From positions 1-9,095 of the forward strand of contig CAZAFW010000057.1 in assembly GCA_964484935.1 (NCBI GenBank): a DNA stretch of 9,095 bases, given 5' to 3'. The notes beneath the pieces are model-generated. The model did no database searches. It had not been told where the DNA came from and saw only the letters and a list, made by a program, of their open reading frames with translations. Each line of letters starts with the position of its first letter. Within the stretch, counting starts at the first letter, position 1. This stretch comes from BM714 sp964484935. GTDB lineage: Bacteria; Bacillota; Clostridia; Peptostreptococcales; BM714. This document shows positions 1 through 6,685 of this stretch, one piece after another. The position numbers and the translations under genes were made by a program.

Positions 1-32
1 TGAGATACATGGTAATGAAAATCGAAGAATAA
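1..32 (+). CDS. rpsF: Ribosomal protein S6, C-terminal end (partial)
   Basis: The window opens inside a reading frame whose last codons, starting at position 3, read RYMVMKIEE followed by TAA at 30-32. A short basic-hydrophobic-acidic tail of this kind is typical of S6 C-termini in Firmicutes, and rpsF directly precedes ssb and rpsR in the conserved rpsF-ssb-rpsR operon. S6 binds S18 and 16S rRNA in the platform of the small subunit. The gap to ssb is 15 nt, consistent with one transcript whose promoter lies upstream of the window. Only nine residues are visible, so the call rests mainly on position. Confidence 0.8.
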   Translation, partial: RYMVMKIEE

Positions 33-47
33 CCAAGGGGGGTTTTT

Positions 48-512
48 ATGAACAATGTAACGCTGATAGGCAGATTGACGAGAGACCCCGAATTAAGATT
101 TGTAGCCGGAAGCGGCACAGCGGTGACTAACTTCACCCTTGCTGTCGACAGAAAGCTTTCCAAGGAAAAGAAGCGGGAAATGGAACAAAAGAACAAACCC
201 ACCGCCGATTTCATAAGAGTAGTTGTCTGGGGAAAAACAGCCGAGATATGCGCCAATTATCTTTCCAAGGGGAGTTTGACAGCCGTAAACGGATCCATAG
301 AAACGGGCTCCTACAAGGACAAGGACGGCAAGACTGTCTATACAACAGAGGTAAGGGCCGATGCATACGGCGGAATCGAAATTCTTGAGTGGAACAGCAA
401 AGGGTCGTCCGGCGAAAACAAAAAGAGCAACACAAAGGATGAATTCGGAATGTCGGCAAGTGATTTTGAAGACGACTTCAAAGAGCTTGAGGACGACAAC
501 ATCCCGTTCTAG
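48..512 (+). CDS. ssb: Single-stranded DNA-binding protein SSB
   Basis: This is the replicative SSB, which coats single-stranded DNA at forks and recruits partner proteins. The 154-residue length is normal for the family. The OB fold covers about residues 1-113: it starts NNVTLIGRLTRDPELRF, has TNFTLAVDR as an inner strand and FIRVVVWGKTAE as the next. A low-complexity polar linker follows (about 115-145), then an acidic tail ending EDDNIPF, the protein-interaction tip equivalent to the DDIPF of E. coli. The loop between TLAVDR and ADFIRVVVW carries an extra Lys/Glu-rich stretch (about residues 36-50) that is shorter in the Bacillus protein. The ATG is preceded by AAGGGGGG at 35-42. It sits between rpsF and rpsR, as is usual in Firmicutes. 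Confidence 0.97.
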   Translation: MNNVTLIGRLTRDPELRFVAGSGTAVTNFTLAVDRKLSKEKKREMEQKNKPTADFIRVVVWGKTAEICANYLSKGSLTAVNGSIETGSYKDKDGKTVYTTEVRADAYGGIEILEWNSKGSSGENKKSNTKDEFGMSASDFEDDFKELEDDNIPF

Positions 513-530
513 AAAAGGAGGGAAAAACCA

Positions 531-761
531 ATGGCTTTCAAGAGAAAAGGCAGAAGGAAAAAGAAGATTTGTTCTTTCTGTGCAAATAAAACATCGACAA
601 TAGATTACAAAGACACCAAGCGGCTCCAAAGATACATCACGGAAAGAGGCAAAATTCTTCCGAGAAGAATATCGGGAAACTGCGCAAAACATCAGAGAGA
701 GTTGACAAAAGCTATAAAGCGCGCCAGAATCATGGCTTTGTTGCCTTTCACGGTAAATTAG
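531..761 (+). CDS. rpsR: 30S ribosomal protein S18
   Basis: Small-subunit protein S18, partner of S6 in the 30S platform. The 76-residue length and the core (DYKDTKRLQRYITERGKILPRR, residues 25-46, then the NCAKHQREL region and the AIKRARIMALLPF C-terminus) are diagnostic. The N-terminus is strongly basic. Cys14 and Cys17 (CSFC) together with Cys51 and His54 (CAKH) make up a potential zinc-ribbon-like CxxC...CxxH set; some bacterial S18 proteins keep these residues and others have lost them. A strong Shine-Dalgarno, AAAGGAGGG at 514-522, lies 8 nt before the ATG. The gene starts 18 nt after ssb and is followed by a terminator, so it is the last gene of the rpsF-ssb-rpsR unit. Confidence 0.98.
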   Translation: MAFKRKGRRKKKICSFCANKTSTIDYKDTKRLQRYITERGKILPRRISGNCAKHQRELTKAIKRARIMALLPFTVN

Positions 762-768
762 TTTTTCA

Positions 769-800
769 GGAGAAGTGTTTATGCACTTCTCCTTGTTTAT
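769..800 (+). terminator. Rho-independent terminator after rpsR
   Basis: GGAGAAGTG (769-777) and CACTTCTCC (784-792) form a perfect 9-bp stem with a 6-nt loop, followed by the U-rich tail TTGTTTAT. It lies 8 nt after the rpsR stop codon and separates the ribosomal/SSB unit from the yybS-gdpP operon. The upstream side has no matching A-run of note, so it probably works only on the + strand. Confidence 0.85.
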
Positions 801-801
801 T

Positions 802-825
802 AAGCGAGTTAAAAACCGCTTTATT
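802..825 (+). terminator. Possible second weak hairpin after rpsR
   Basis: AAGCG (802-806) pairs with CGCTT (817-821). After a bulged A807, GTT (808-810) pairs with AAC (814-816) around an AAA loop, and TATT follows. It may reinforce the upstream terminator, but the stem is bulged and the T-run is poor. It could be coincidental in AT-rich DNA and abuts the predicted -35 of the next operon. Confidence 0.25.
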
Positions 826-853
826 TGAATAGAGGCTTGAATCGTGTTAAAAT
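825..853 (+). promoter_or_regulatory. Sigma-A-type promoter for the yybS-gdpP operon
   Basis: TTGAAT (825-830) is separated by 17 nt from TAAAAT (848-853). The -10 is preceded by TG one base upstream (845-846), which makes it an extended -10. Transcription would begin near 860, giving a leader of about 43 nt to the TTG start at 903. It is the only good promoter between the rpsR terminator and the next gene. Confidence 0.6.
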
Positions 854-886
854 TCAAATACACCGAACAAAAAGTTGTATAATTAA

Positions 887-894
887 AGGAAGTG
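887..894 (+). promoter_or_regulatory. Ribosome binding site deciding the yybS start
   Basis: AGGAAGTG ends 8 nt before the TTG at 903. No comparable site precedes the upstream in-frame TTG at 825, which moreover lies inside the predicted promoter. This supports translation from 903. Confidence 0.65.
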
Positions 895-902
895 AAACCC
901 AT

Positions 903-1847
903 TTGAATGCAAGGGAAAAAACAAAGGCATTGGTTGAATCTGCAATGCTTTCTATAATAGCAGTCATTTTTGCTATTGCAGGTTTCTATATACCATTTTT
1001 ATCATTTTTTTTGATTTTCATACCTGTTCCTTTCATAATTGCAGCTGTCAGGCACAATTTGAAGTATACAATGCTTGCGGTAACAGCCGCATCGATAATA
1101 ATTGCAAGCTTTACAAGTCCTTTGGTGGGAATATATATAGCGCTGATTTCAGGGATAAATGCTTCTGTCATGGGAATCATGATAAAGCAGGGCAGAAATG
1201 TGCGTGCGATCATAATTGCGGGATCTGCGGCATCTCTGGCGGCCACCCTTCTGACATTCTCCTTTTCGACATATATAATGGGAGTTAATTCATTGGTTCA
1301 AATGGAAGAGGTTTTCACCAGTGCGGTTGAATACCAAAAAAGCCTTCTTGGAGACGGTGGCGGAACGGCGGAAATTATCCGCAGCCTTGAAGCGATGAAA
1401 AACACGATGCTTACCTTGATACCCTCGAGCATAATATTCGGTTCGATAGCTTCGGCGCATGTCAATTATCTTGTTTCCGGCCTTGTCTTAAAACGCACAG
1501 GCTTTAAATACCAGAGCTTGGGGAAATTCGGCAGATTCAGTCTTCCACGAAACATAATGATGGGGCTATTGCTTATAATCACACTTTCATATGCTGCGGA
1601 CAAAATGGATATCGTAAATGGCGAAGCACTGTTTTTGAATGTTTTTTATCTTTTCCAGATTGCATTTCTTTTGCAGGGGCTTTCAGTCATAGTGTTTTTT
1701 CTGGAAAAATTCAAATTGCCGAGGTTTTTCAGAATATCGGCTTGCATTTTATTCTTGCTGATACCATCATTTTCCATTATGGCGGCAATATTGGGAATTT
1801 TGGATTCAATAATAAACATCAGGAGGATGGAATTGAAAGAAAATTGA
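903..1847 (+). CDS. yybS: DUF2232 (YybS-like) polytopic membrane protein
   Basis: The product is a 314-residue, very hydrophobic integral membrane protein of the YybS/DUF2232 type, identified by composition, size and its place directly upstream of gdpP and rplI as in Bacillus. Its function is not established. About eight or nine hydrophobic segments are visible, roughly at residues 10-30, 31-50, 55-72, 73-95, 100-125, 170-195, 217-235, 240-268 and 275-302. A polar loop of about 40 residues (133-170) contains a Gly-rich DGGGT turn. The TTG start at 903 is chosen because of the AGGAAGTG site 8 nt upstream and because extending to 825 would run into the promoter and add an atypical polar N-terminus. 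The gene ends 15 nt before gdpP, so the two are probably cotranslated, which suggests but does not prove a link to c-di-AMP or envelope physiology. Confidence 0.85.
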   Translation: MNAREKTKALVESAMLSIIAVIFAIAGFYIPFLSFFLIFIPVPFIIAAVRHNLKYTMLAVTAASIIIASFTSPLVGIYIALISGINASVMGIMIKQGRNVRAIIIAGSAASLAATLLTFSFSTYIMGVNSLVQMEEVFTSAVEYQKSLLGDGGGTAEIIRSLEAMKNTMLTLIPSSIIFGSIASAHVNYLVSGLVLKRTGFKYQSLGKFGRFSLPRNIMMGLLLIITLSYAADKMDIVNGEALFLNVFYLFQIAFLLQGLSVIVFFLEKFKLPRFFRISACILFLLIPSFSIMAAILGILDSIINIRRMELKEN

Positions 1848-1862
1848 AATGGAGGTGAATGC

Positions 1863-3854
1863 ATGAGCAGAAATAGGTTTTTTAAGGCCCTGGTTCCCGA
1901 CACTAAGATATATTTGTGGATTATAGGGATACTCACACTGATAATTTTTGCATATAACCGCACATACGGAATGCTGGGAACGGTATTGCTTGTGTATCTG
2001 ACCTACTACAATTGGAAAACAAGCTACAACAGAAAGAAGAAATGGACTCAGTATATAGAAAGTCTGTCTTCTGAAATAGACTCGGCATCAAAATACGCAA
2101 TTTTGAATTTGCCGGTGCCCTTGATAATTCTTGAATTTGATGGAACCGTCACTTGGTACAACTCCAAATTTTCCGAAGCTGTAAAGGAAAAGGATTTACT
2201 CGAAAAAAATATGGAGGAGATAGTTCCGGGATTCAAAATGTCGGAATTGCTCAAGGAAGATGCCGCGCAGGGCCAGGAAATGAGGCTTAGCATCAAAGGC
2301 AGGCTTTATGAGACGCTTCACAATGTAGTAAGGGCTGACAAGGACAGATATATAGTAATTCTATATTTCATAGACAGGACAGAATTGAGCAAGTTGTCAC
2401 TTCGCTATGAAGAAGAGAAAACGGCACTTGCACAGATAGAGGTTGATGATTACGACGATGTCATCAGCAGCACGGAAGAAGGCGAAAGACCTTTGATTGT
2501 TGCGGAGATAGACAGGCGCTTGGGCCTCTGGTCAACCAGGATGAACGGCATAATCAAAAAATTGCAGAAAGACAAATATGTGGTTTTCTTCGACGCCCGT
2601 TATTTGGAGAATCAAATCGCAAAGAAATTTGACATCCTTGATGAAATAAGGGAAATTGATTTGGGCAACAAGATACCGGTTACTCTCAGCATCGGAGTTT
2701 CAGTCAGAAAAGGCAACTTCGGGCAACTTGAGGACGACTCGGTGGCCGCACTTGATTTGGCATTGGGAAGAGGCGGAAACCAGGCGGTTGTCAAAAAAGA
2801 AAATCTTTTCGATTTTTACGGTGGAAAGACAAAGGCCCTTGAAAAAAGGAACAAGGTCAAGGCGAGAGTAGTTTCTCACGCTTTGAAGCAGTTGCTTGAC
2901 CAAAGTTCAAAGGTTATAATAATGGGACACAAAATGCCGGACATGGATAGCTACGGCGCGGCGATAGGCGTTTACAGAATGGCACTCAACAGAGGGAAAG
3001 ATGCATTTGTAGTAATGAATGGGAACGAAGGCAATATAGAGGCAATATACGGCAAGTTCAAGGGCAACAAGTCATATGTTTTCATAAGTCCGCAAAAAGC
3101 CCAGGAAATTTGCGACGAGAAGACATTGGTTATTGTCGTCGACACCCACAGGCCGAGTTTTGTGCAATGTCCGGAACTCTTGGAGATGTCGAATAAAATA
3201 GTTCTGATAGACCATCACAGAAGAGGAACCGAGTTTATTGAAAATACGGTGCTCAGATATCTGGAGCCCTACGCATCATCTGCAAGCGAACTGGTGACTG
3301 AGATACTCCAGTATATTGAAGAAAGGATGACTCTTGAAAAAATTGAAGCCGAGGCTCTGCTTGCCGGGATAATGGTGGATACAAAGAATTTTTCATTCAA
3401 GACAGGAGTCCGTACTTTTGAAGCCGCTTCATTTTTGAGAAGGGCGGGGGCTGACACCACAGAGGTCAAGCAATTGTTCCAGGATGATCTTGAGATGTTC
3501 GTATCGAGAGCTGAAATCGTAAGAAAGGCTGAAATCATCCGGGAGGGAATCGCCATATCCGTATGCACCGAATGCGAAGGGAATGTTCAGCTTGTGGTGG
3601 CTCAGGCGGCCGACGCATTGCTCAACATTAAAGGTATCAATACGTCCTTTGTAATAGGAACCAAAGAAGAAGGCGAAATTCTTATAAGCGGACGTTCCTT
3701 GGGAGATATGAATGTGCAGGTAATACTTGAAAAATTGGGCGGAGGAGGCCATCTGACGGTGGCCGGCGCGCAAATTGAAGGCATAACGACGCAAGAGGCA
3801 AGAGAGATGCTTCTTGCAGCCATAGACGGGTATCTTGCGAAGGAGGATAATTGA
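1863..3854 (+). CDS. gdpP: Cyclic-di-AMP phosphodiesterase GdpP
   Basis: GdpP (YybT) hydrolyses c-di-AMP to pApA and so controls potassium and osmolyte transport and cell-wall homeostasis. The 663-residue length matches the family. Order of parts: two membrane helices (about 15-31 and 35-49); a divergent PAS domain (about 75-170, containing EFDGTVTWYNSKF); a degenerate GGDEF domain (about 175-315) with VVFFDAR where an active cyclase would have GGDEF, but retaining LSIGV; then the catalytic DHH/DHHA1 module (about 338-660). All expected metal-binding residues are seen: His356, Asp360 and Asp362 in GHKMPDMDS, Asp427 in DTH, Asp450-His451-His452 in DHHRRG, and Asp506 in VDTKNF. GGGGH (626-630) closes the DHHA1 substrate site. 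The ATG follows GGAGGTGA (1851-1858). The stop codon runs to 3 nt before rplI. The gene appears intact. Confidence 0.97.
   Translation: MSRNRFFKALVPDTKIYLWIIGILTLIIFAYNRTYGMLGTVLLVYLTYYNWKTSYNRKKKWTQYIESLSSEIDSASKYAILNLPVPLIILEFDGTVTWYNSKFSEAVKEKDLLEKNMEEIVPGFKMSELLKEDAAQGQEMRLSIKGRLYETLHNVVRADKDRYIVILYFIDRTELSKLSLRYEEEKTALAQIEVDDYDDVISSTEEGERPLIVAEIDRRLGLWSTRMNGIIKKLQKDKYVVFFDARYLENQIAKKFDILDEIREIDLGNKIPVTLSIGVSVRKGNFGQLEDDSVAALDLALGRGGNQAVVKKENLFDFYGGKTKALEKRNKVKARVVSHALKQLLDQSSKVIIMGHKMPDMDSYGAAIGVYRMALNRGKDAFVVMNGNEGNIEAIYGKFKGNKSYVFISPQKAQEICDEKTLVIVVDTHRPSFVQCPELLEMSNKIVLIDHHRRGTEFIENTVLRYLEPYASSASELVTEILQYIEERMTLEKIEAEALLAGIMVDTKNFSFKTGVRTFEAASFLRRAGADTTEVKQLFQDDLEMFVSRAEIVRKAEIIREGIAISVCTECEGNVQLVVAQAADALLNIKGINTSFVIGTKEEGEILISGRSLGDMNVQVILEKLGGGGHLTVAGAQIEGITTQEAREMLLAAIDGYLAKEDN
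3840..3846 (+). promoter_or_regulatory. Ribosome binding site of rplI inside the gdpP 3' end
   Basis: AAGGAGG lies within the last gdpP codons. It is 4 nt from an in-frame TTG at 3851 and 10 nt from the ATG at 3857. The ATG is preferred because L9 proteins begin MKVILLKD. This arrangement implies translational coupling between gdpP and rplI. Confidence 0.7.
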
Positions 3855-3856
3855 AG

Positions 3857-4303
3857 ATGAAGGTAATATTGCTTAAAGACATAAAAGGGACAGGGAAAAA
3901 AGGCGAAATAATAAATGCCAGCGACGGGCATGCCAGAAACTACCTTTTGCCGAGAGGGTTGGCAAAAGAGGCTACCCAGGGAAATGTAAACGCATTGAAC
4001 AAGAAAAAAGCTGCAAAAGAGCGGGAAGAGAAGGAATTGCTTGACAAGGCAAAAGACATGGAAGCTAGACTGGCCAAGCTTGAGATTGTGGTAAAAGGAA
4101 AGGCCGGTGAAGGCGGAAGGCTTTTCGGGTCCATCACTTCAATGGATATAGCAAAGGCTTTAAAGAAAGACCATAAGCTAAGCGTGGATAAGAGAAAAAT
4201 AATAATGGAAGGCCACATAAAGGAAATGGGAATGCATGAAGTTGAAATAAAGCTTCATCCGGAAGTTGTTGCTAAGCTTAAAGTCAAAGTTGTAGAAGCC
4301 TGA
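3857..4303 (+). CDS. rplI: 50S ribosomal protein L9
   Basis: L9 binds 23S rRNA near the L1 stalk and helps keep the reading frame. The 148-residue product is full length: an N-terminal RNA-binding domain (MKVILLKDIKGTGKKGEI, then DGHARNYLLPRGLA at 23-36), a long charged helix rich in Lys/Glu (about 42-75) and a C-terminal domain starting around 78 with the family signature LFGSITSMDIA (89-99). His25 stands where a Tyr or Phe is usual (GYARNYL). The ATG at 3857 gives the canonical N-terminus; the TTG at 3851 would add two residues (fMet-Lys) that are foreign to the family. It is directly downstream of gdpP, as in other Firmicutes, and shares its transcript. Confidence 0.97.
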   Translation: MKVILLKDIKGTGKKGEIINASDGHARNYLLPRGLAKEATQGNVNALNKKKAAKEREEKELLDKAKDMEARLAKLEIVVKGKAGEGGRLFGSITSMDIAKALKKDHKLSVDKRKIIMEGHIKEMGMHEVEIKLHPEVVAKLKVKVVEA

Positions 4304-4313
4304 TATATAAAAT

Positions 4314-4342
4314 CCGTCATGCCTGACAATTCCAAGTATAAT
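4314..4342 (+). promoter_or_regulatory. Weak possible internal promoter upstream of the FAH gene
   Basis: A perfect TATAAT (4337-4342) lies in the 78-nt rplI-FAH gap. At 17-nt spacing the -35 would be CCGTCA (4314-4319), which shares only three bases with TTGACA. Initiation near 4349 would give a leader of about 33 nt. The -10 is good and the -35 poor, so this may be a weak internal promoter or chance. Confidence 0.3.
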
Positions 4343-4381
4343 GCTTTTGGCGGAAGCGATTTATTTTAATGGGAGGGAAAA

Positions 4382-5281
4382 ATGAGACTGTTGACGTATC
4401 TGCACGAAGGGATAGAATTTGCCGGAGTTTTAAACAGGGACAATACTGCTGTCATAAAGCTCAAGGATTTGCTTTTAAAAAGTGGAATAGAGATGGAAAT
4501 GGACATTGCCGGTTTGCTTGAGCTCGGGGACGAGGAGTTTATGAAAGCCATAGAGGAGATTAGGGACCGTTTTGAATACGACGAAATCAGTTTGGATGAG
4601 ATAAAGCTTTGCGCTCCAATACCATATCCTGTCAGAAACTTGATTTGTCTGGGGACCAACTATTCCGACCATGTAATGGAAGTTCGCAAGGCATACCCGA
4701 CTTTAAAAGTTGATATGCCCAAGGAGCCGATTTATTTTTCGAAGGCGGCTTGGCCCATTACAGGAGACGGGGACGCCATACCTGCAAACGAAGGACTTGT
4801 TTCACAACTCGATTATGAAGTGGAATTGGCTCTTGTAATCGGCAAGGAAGGAAAAAACATATCAAGGGAAAACGCCGAGGATTATATTTTTGGATATACG
4901 ATTGCAAACGATGTCAGCGCCAGAAAGGTCCAAAGCGGCAAGAAACAGTGGTTCAAGGGAAAAAGCTTTGACGGTTTTTCACCAATGGGACCATGGATAG
5001 TCACAAAGGACGAAATACCGTTTCCTGTAAAACTTGATATGAAGGCGTGGATCAACGGCGAGTTAAGACAGGATTCAAACACCGAACAAATGATATTCGA
5101 CATCCCTCAAATAATTGAGGACCTTTCAAAGGGAATGACTCTCAGAAAAGGGGACATCATACTTACGGGAACACCGGCAGGAGTTGGTCTGGGCTTCAAC
5201 CCTCCCAAATACATCAAAAAGGGAGACACGGTCAAACTTTGGATTGAAAAGATCGGTGAAATTGAAAATCGCGTCGAATGA
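4382..5281 (+). CDS. Fumarylacetoacetate hydrolase (FAH) family enzyme
   Basis: This is a soluble 299-residue enzyme of the FAH superfamily (FAHD1/YcgM/2-hydroxyhepta-diene-dioate isomerase branch), whose members cleave, hydrate or decarboxylate short 2-oxo acids using Mg2+ or Mn2+. Residues 1-75 form the variable N-terminal part. The catalytic fold starts at about 77 with APIPYPVRNLICLGTNYSDH. His97 and Glu100 (NYSDHVME) correspond to the His-Glu dyad of FAHD1. Glu146, Glu148 (DYEVELA) and Asp177 (NDVSAR) are the expected metal ligands. KGKSFDGFSPMGPW (192-205) and LTGTPAGVG (261-269) are substrate-loop and core signatures. The ATG follows GGGAGG (4371-4376). The substrate cannot be read from the sequence: acylpyruvate hydrolase, oxaloacetate decarboxylase and aromatic-catabolism isomerase are all possible. 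No aromatic-degradation genes are nearby, which favours a housekeeping acylpyruvase-like role. Confidence 0.92.
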   Translation: MRLLTYLHEGIEFAGVLNRDNTAVIKLKDLLLKSGIEMEMDIAGLLELGDEEFMKAIEEIRDRFEYDEISLDEIKLCAPIPYPVRNLICLGTNYSDHVMEVRKAYPTLKVDMPKEPIYFSKAAWPITGDGDAIPANEGLVSQLDYEVELALVIGKEGKNISRENAEDYIFGYTIANDVSARKVQSGKKQWFKGKSFDGFSPMGPWIVTKDEIPFPVKLDMKAWINGELRQDSNTEQMIFDIPQIIEDLSKGMTLRKGDIILTGTPAGVGLGFNPPKYIKKGDTVKLWIEKIGEIENRVE

Positions 5282-5339
5282 AAGGAATTGTCGTTTATTT
5301 ATGAAAATATAAATATAAATAATCAGGGCAGGTGAAGCA

Positions 5340-6665
5340 ATGGATTATTTGGGAAGGATTCCTCCACACAACATAGATGCCGAACAATCGGTTTTGGGAG
5401 CAATGCTTTTGGACCGCGAGGCAGTGATATCGGCAACGGAGAAACTCAGGGACGAACATTTCTACAAAGACAACCACAAGGAAATATACAGGGCCATGCT
5501 GGAGCTGTACGCAAGGAATGAACCGGTGGACATGGTTACAGTCTCTGAGGAGTTGAAGAAAGAGGGTATCTTGGAGTCGGCTGGAGGCATAACATATCTT
5601 GCAGATCTTTCAAACGCTGTTCCTATTACAGCGAATGCAAAATATTATGCGGATATAATCGAAGAAAAAGCCATTCTGAGACATTTGATAGATGCGGGAA
5701 AGGTGATTGTAGACAAAGGCTATGCGTCCGAGGACGTAAAGAGGCTTTTGGATGAGGCTGAGCGTCGAATTTTTGAAATATCCCAAAAGAAAAGCACCCG
5801 TGCTTTTACGGAAGTAAAGGATGTCCTGCAGGACACACTCGACTATATGGAGATTCTCGCGAATTCAGAAAGCGGATACACAGGACTTCCAACAGGCTTC
5901 AGCGATATCGACCGCATGACGTCCGGACTGCAAAAGTCCGACCTCATATTGATAGCGGCGAGGCCGTCGATGGGTAAAACGGCTTTGGGTATTAACATTT
6001 CCCAAAGCATTGCAGTCAAGGACAACAAGTCTGTAGCCCTTTTCAGTCTGGAGATGTCAAAGGAGCAGCTTGTACAGAGAATGCTGAGTTCGGAGGCCCA
6101 TGTAGAGATTACAAAAATTAGAACAGGGAAATTGTCGGAAGACGAATGGATAAGGGTTGCTGGGGCCACGGTTCCGCTTGGAAAAGCCAAAATCCATATA
6201 GACGACACTCCGGGGATTACCGTAATGGAAATAAAGGCCAAGGCGAGAAGGCTAAAAATGGAGACGGGGCTGGATTTGATTTTGATAGACTACTTGCAGC
6301 TTATGTCTTCAGATTCAAGGAGTGAAAGCCGGCAACAGGAGATATCTGCTATTTCCAGAGGCTTGAAGGGACTTGCACGCGAACTTGAATGCCCTGTGAT
6401 TGCCCTTTCTCAGCTTTCAAGAGCACCCGAGCAAAGAAGTGACCATAGGCCCATACTTTCCGACCTTAGAGATTCGGGGGCAATAGAACAGGATGCAGAT
6501 GTTGTAATGTTCCTCTACAGGGATGAATACTACCATGAGGATTCGGACAAGAAAAATATAGGAGAGGTAATCATAGCAAAACAAAGGAACGGCCCCACGG
6601 GGACAGTGGAGTTGGCGTGGCTGGGCAAATACACCAAATTCGGAAGCATACAAAGGACAGTATAA
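5340..6665 (+). CDS. dnaB: Replicative DNA helicase DnaB (Firmicute DnaC)
   Basis: This is the hexameric ring helicase that unwinds DNA ahead of the fork; in Bacillus the gene is called dnaC. The 441-residue length is typical. The N-terminal collar domain (about 10-110, starting PPHNIDAEQSVLGAMLLD) and the linker helix region (about 110-160, KRLLDEAERRIFEI) precede a RecA-like motor. Walker A is ARPSMGKT (207-214), the catalytic Glu is Glu238 in SLEMS, Walker B is LILIDYLQL with Asp317, the sensor Gln is Gln358 in LSQLSR, and the K-x-R arginine-finger segment is AKQRNGPTG (413-421). DLRDSGAIEQDAD (375-387) is a family hallmark. No intein or insertion interrupts it. The start ATG has AGGTGA (5330-5335) 4 nt upstream. 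The 58-nt gap from the FAH gene is AT-rich without a convincing promoter or terminator. Confidence 0.98.
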   Translation: MDYLGRIPPHNIDAEQSVLGAMLLDREAVISATEKLRDEHFYKDNHKEIYRAMLELYARNEPVDMVTVSEELKKEGILESAGGITYLADLSNAVPITANAKYYADIIEEKAILRHLIDAGKVIVDKGYASEDVKRLLDEAERRIFEISQKKSTRAFTEVKDVLQDTLDYMEILANSESGYTGLPTGFSDIDRMTSGLQKSDLILIAARPSMGKTALGINISQSIAVKDNKSVALFSLEMSKEQLVQRMLSSEAHVEITKIRTGKLSEDEWIRVAGATVPLGKAKIHIDDTPGITVMEIKAKARRLKMETGLDLILIDYLQLMSSDSRSESRQQEISAISRGLKGLARELECPVIALSQLSRAPEQRSDHRPILSDLRDSGAIEQDADVVMFLYRDEYYHEDSDKKNIGEVIIAKQRNGPTGTVELAWLGKYTKFGSIQRTV

Positions 6666-6669
6666 AGAG

Positions 6670-6675
6670 AAGGGA
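6670..6675 (+). promoter_or_regulatory. Ribosome binding site deciding the GNAT start
   Basis: AAGGGA ends 10 nt before the GTG at 6686, just after the dnaB stop codon at 6663-6665. The longer in-frame GTG at 6617 lies inside dnaB without such a site, so 6686 is preferred. Confidence 0.55.
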
Positions 6676-6685
6676 AGCGCTGCCT

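Noticed and set aside
878..883. Perfect TATAAT as the -10 for yybS
   Set aside because: No -35 lies at a suitable distance, and a start near 890 would remove part of the ribosome binding site at 887-894.
93..902. 269-residue open frame on the - strand across ssb and rpsR
   Set aside because: It lies antisense to two certain genes, has a low-complexity Cys/Phe/Ser-rich translation without recognisable motifs, and has no ribosome binding site that would make it credible.
825..902. N-terminal extension of the yybS product from TTG 825
   Set aside because: The codon lies in the predicted -35 of the promoter, has no ribosome binding site, and adds 26 polar residues that are atypical for the family.
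4313..4355. Hairpin between rplI and the FAH gene as a terminator
   Set aside because: TCCGTC can pair with GGCGGA over only 6 bp, including a wobble, around a loop of about 30 nt, and no T-run follows.
5308..5319. Tandem TATAAA repeat before dnaB as a promoter
   Set aside because: The only -35-like hexamer (TTGTCG, 5288-5293) is at 14 or 20 nt spacing. The stretch is better seen as plain AT-rich spacer.
6617..6685. GNAT start at GTG 6617 inside dnaB
   Set aside because: It would overlap dnaB by 49 nt without a ribosome binding site, and the added residues do not resemble the GNAT fold.
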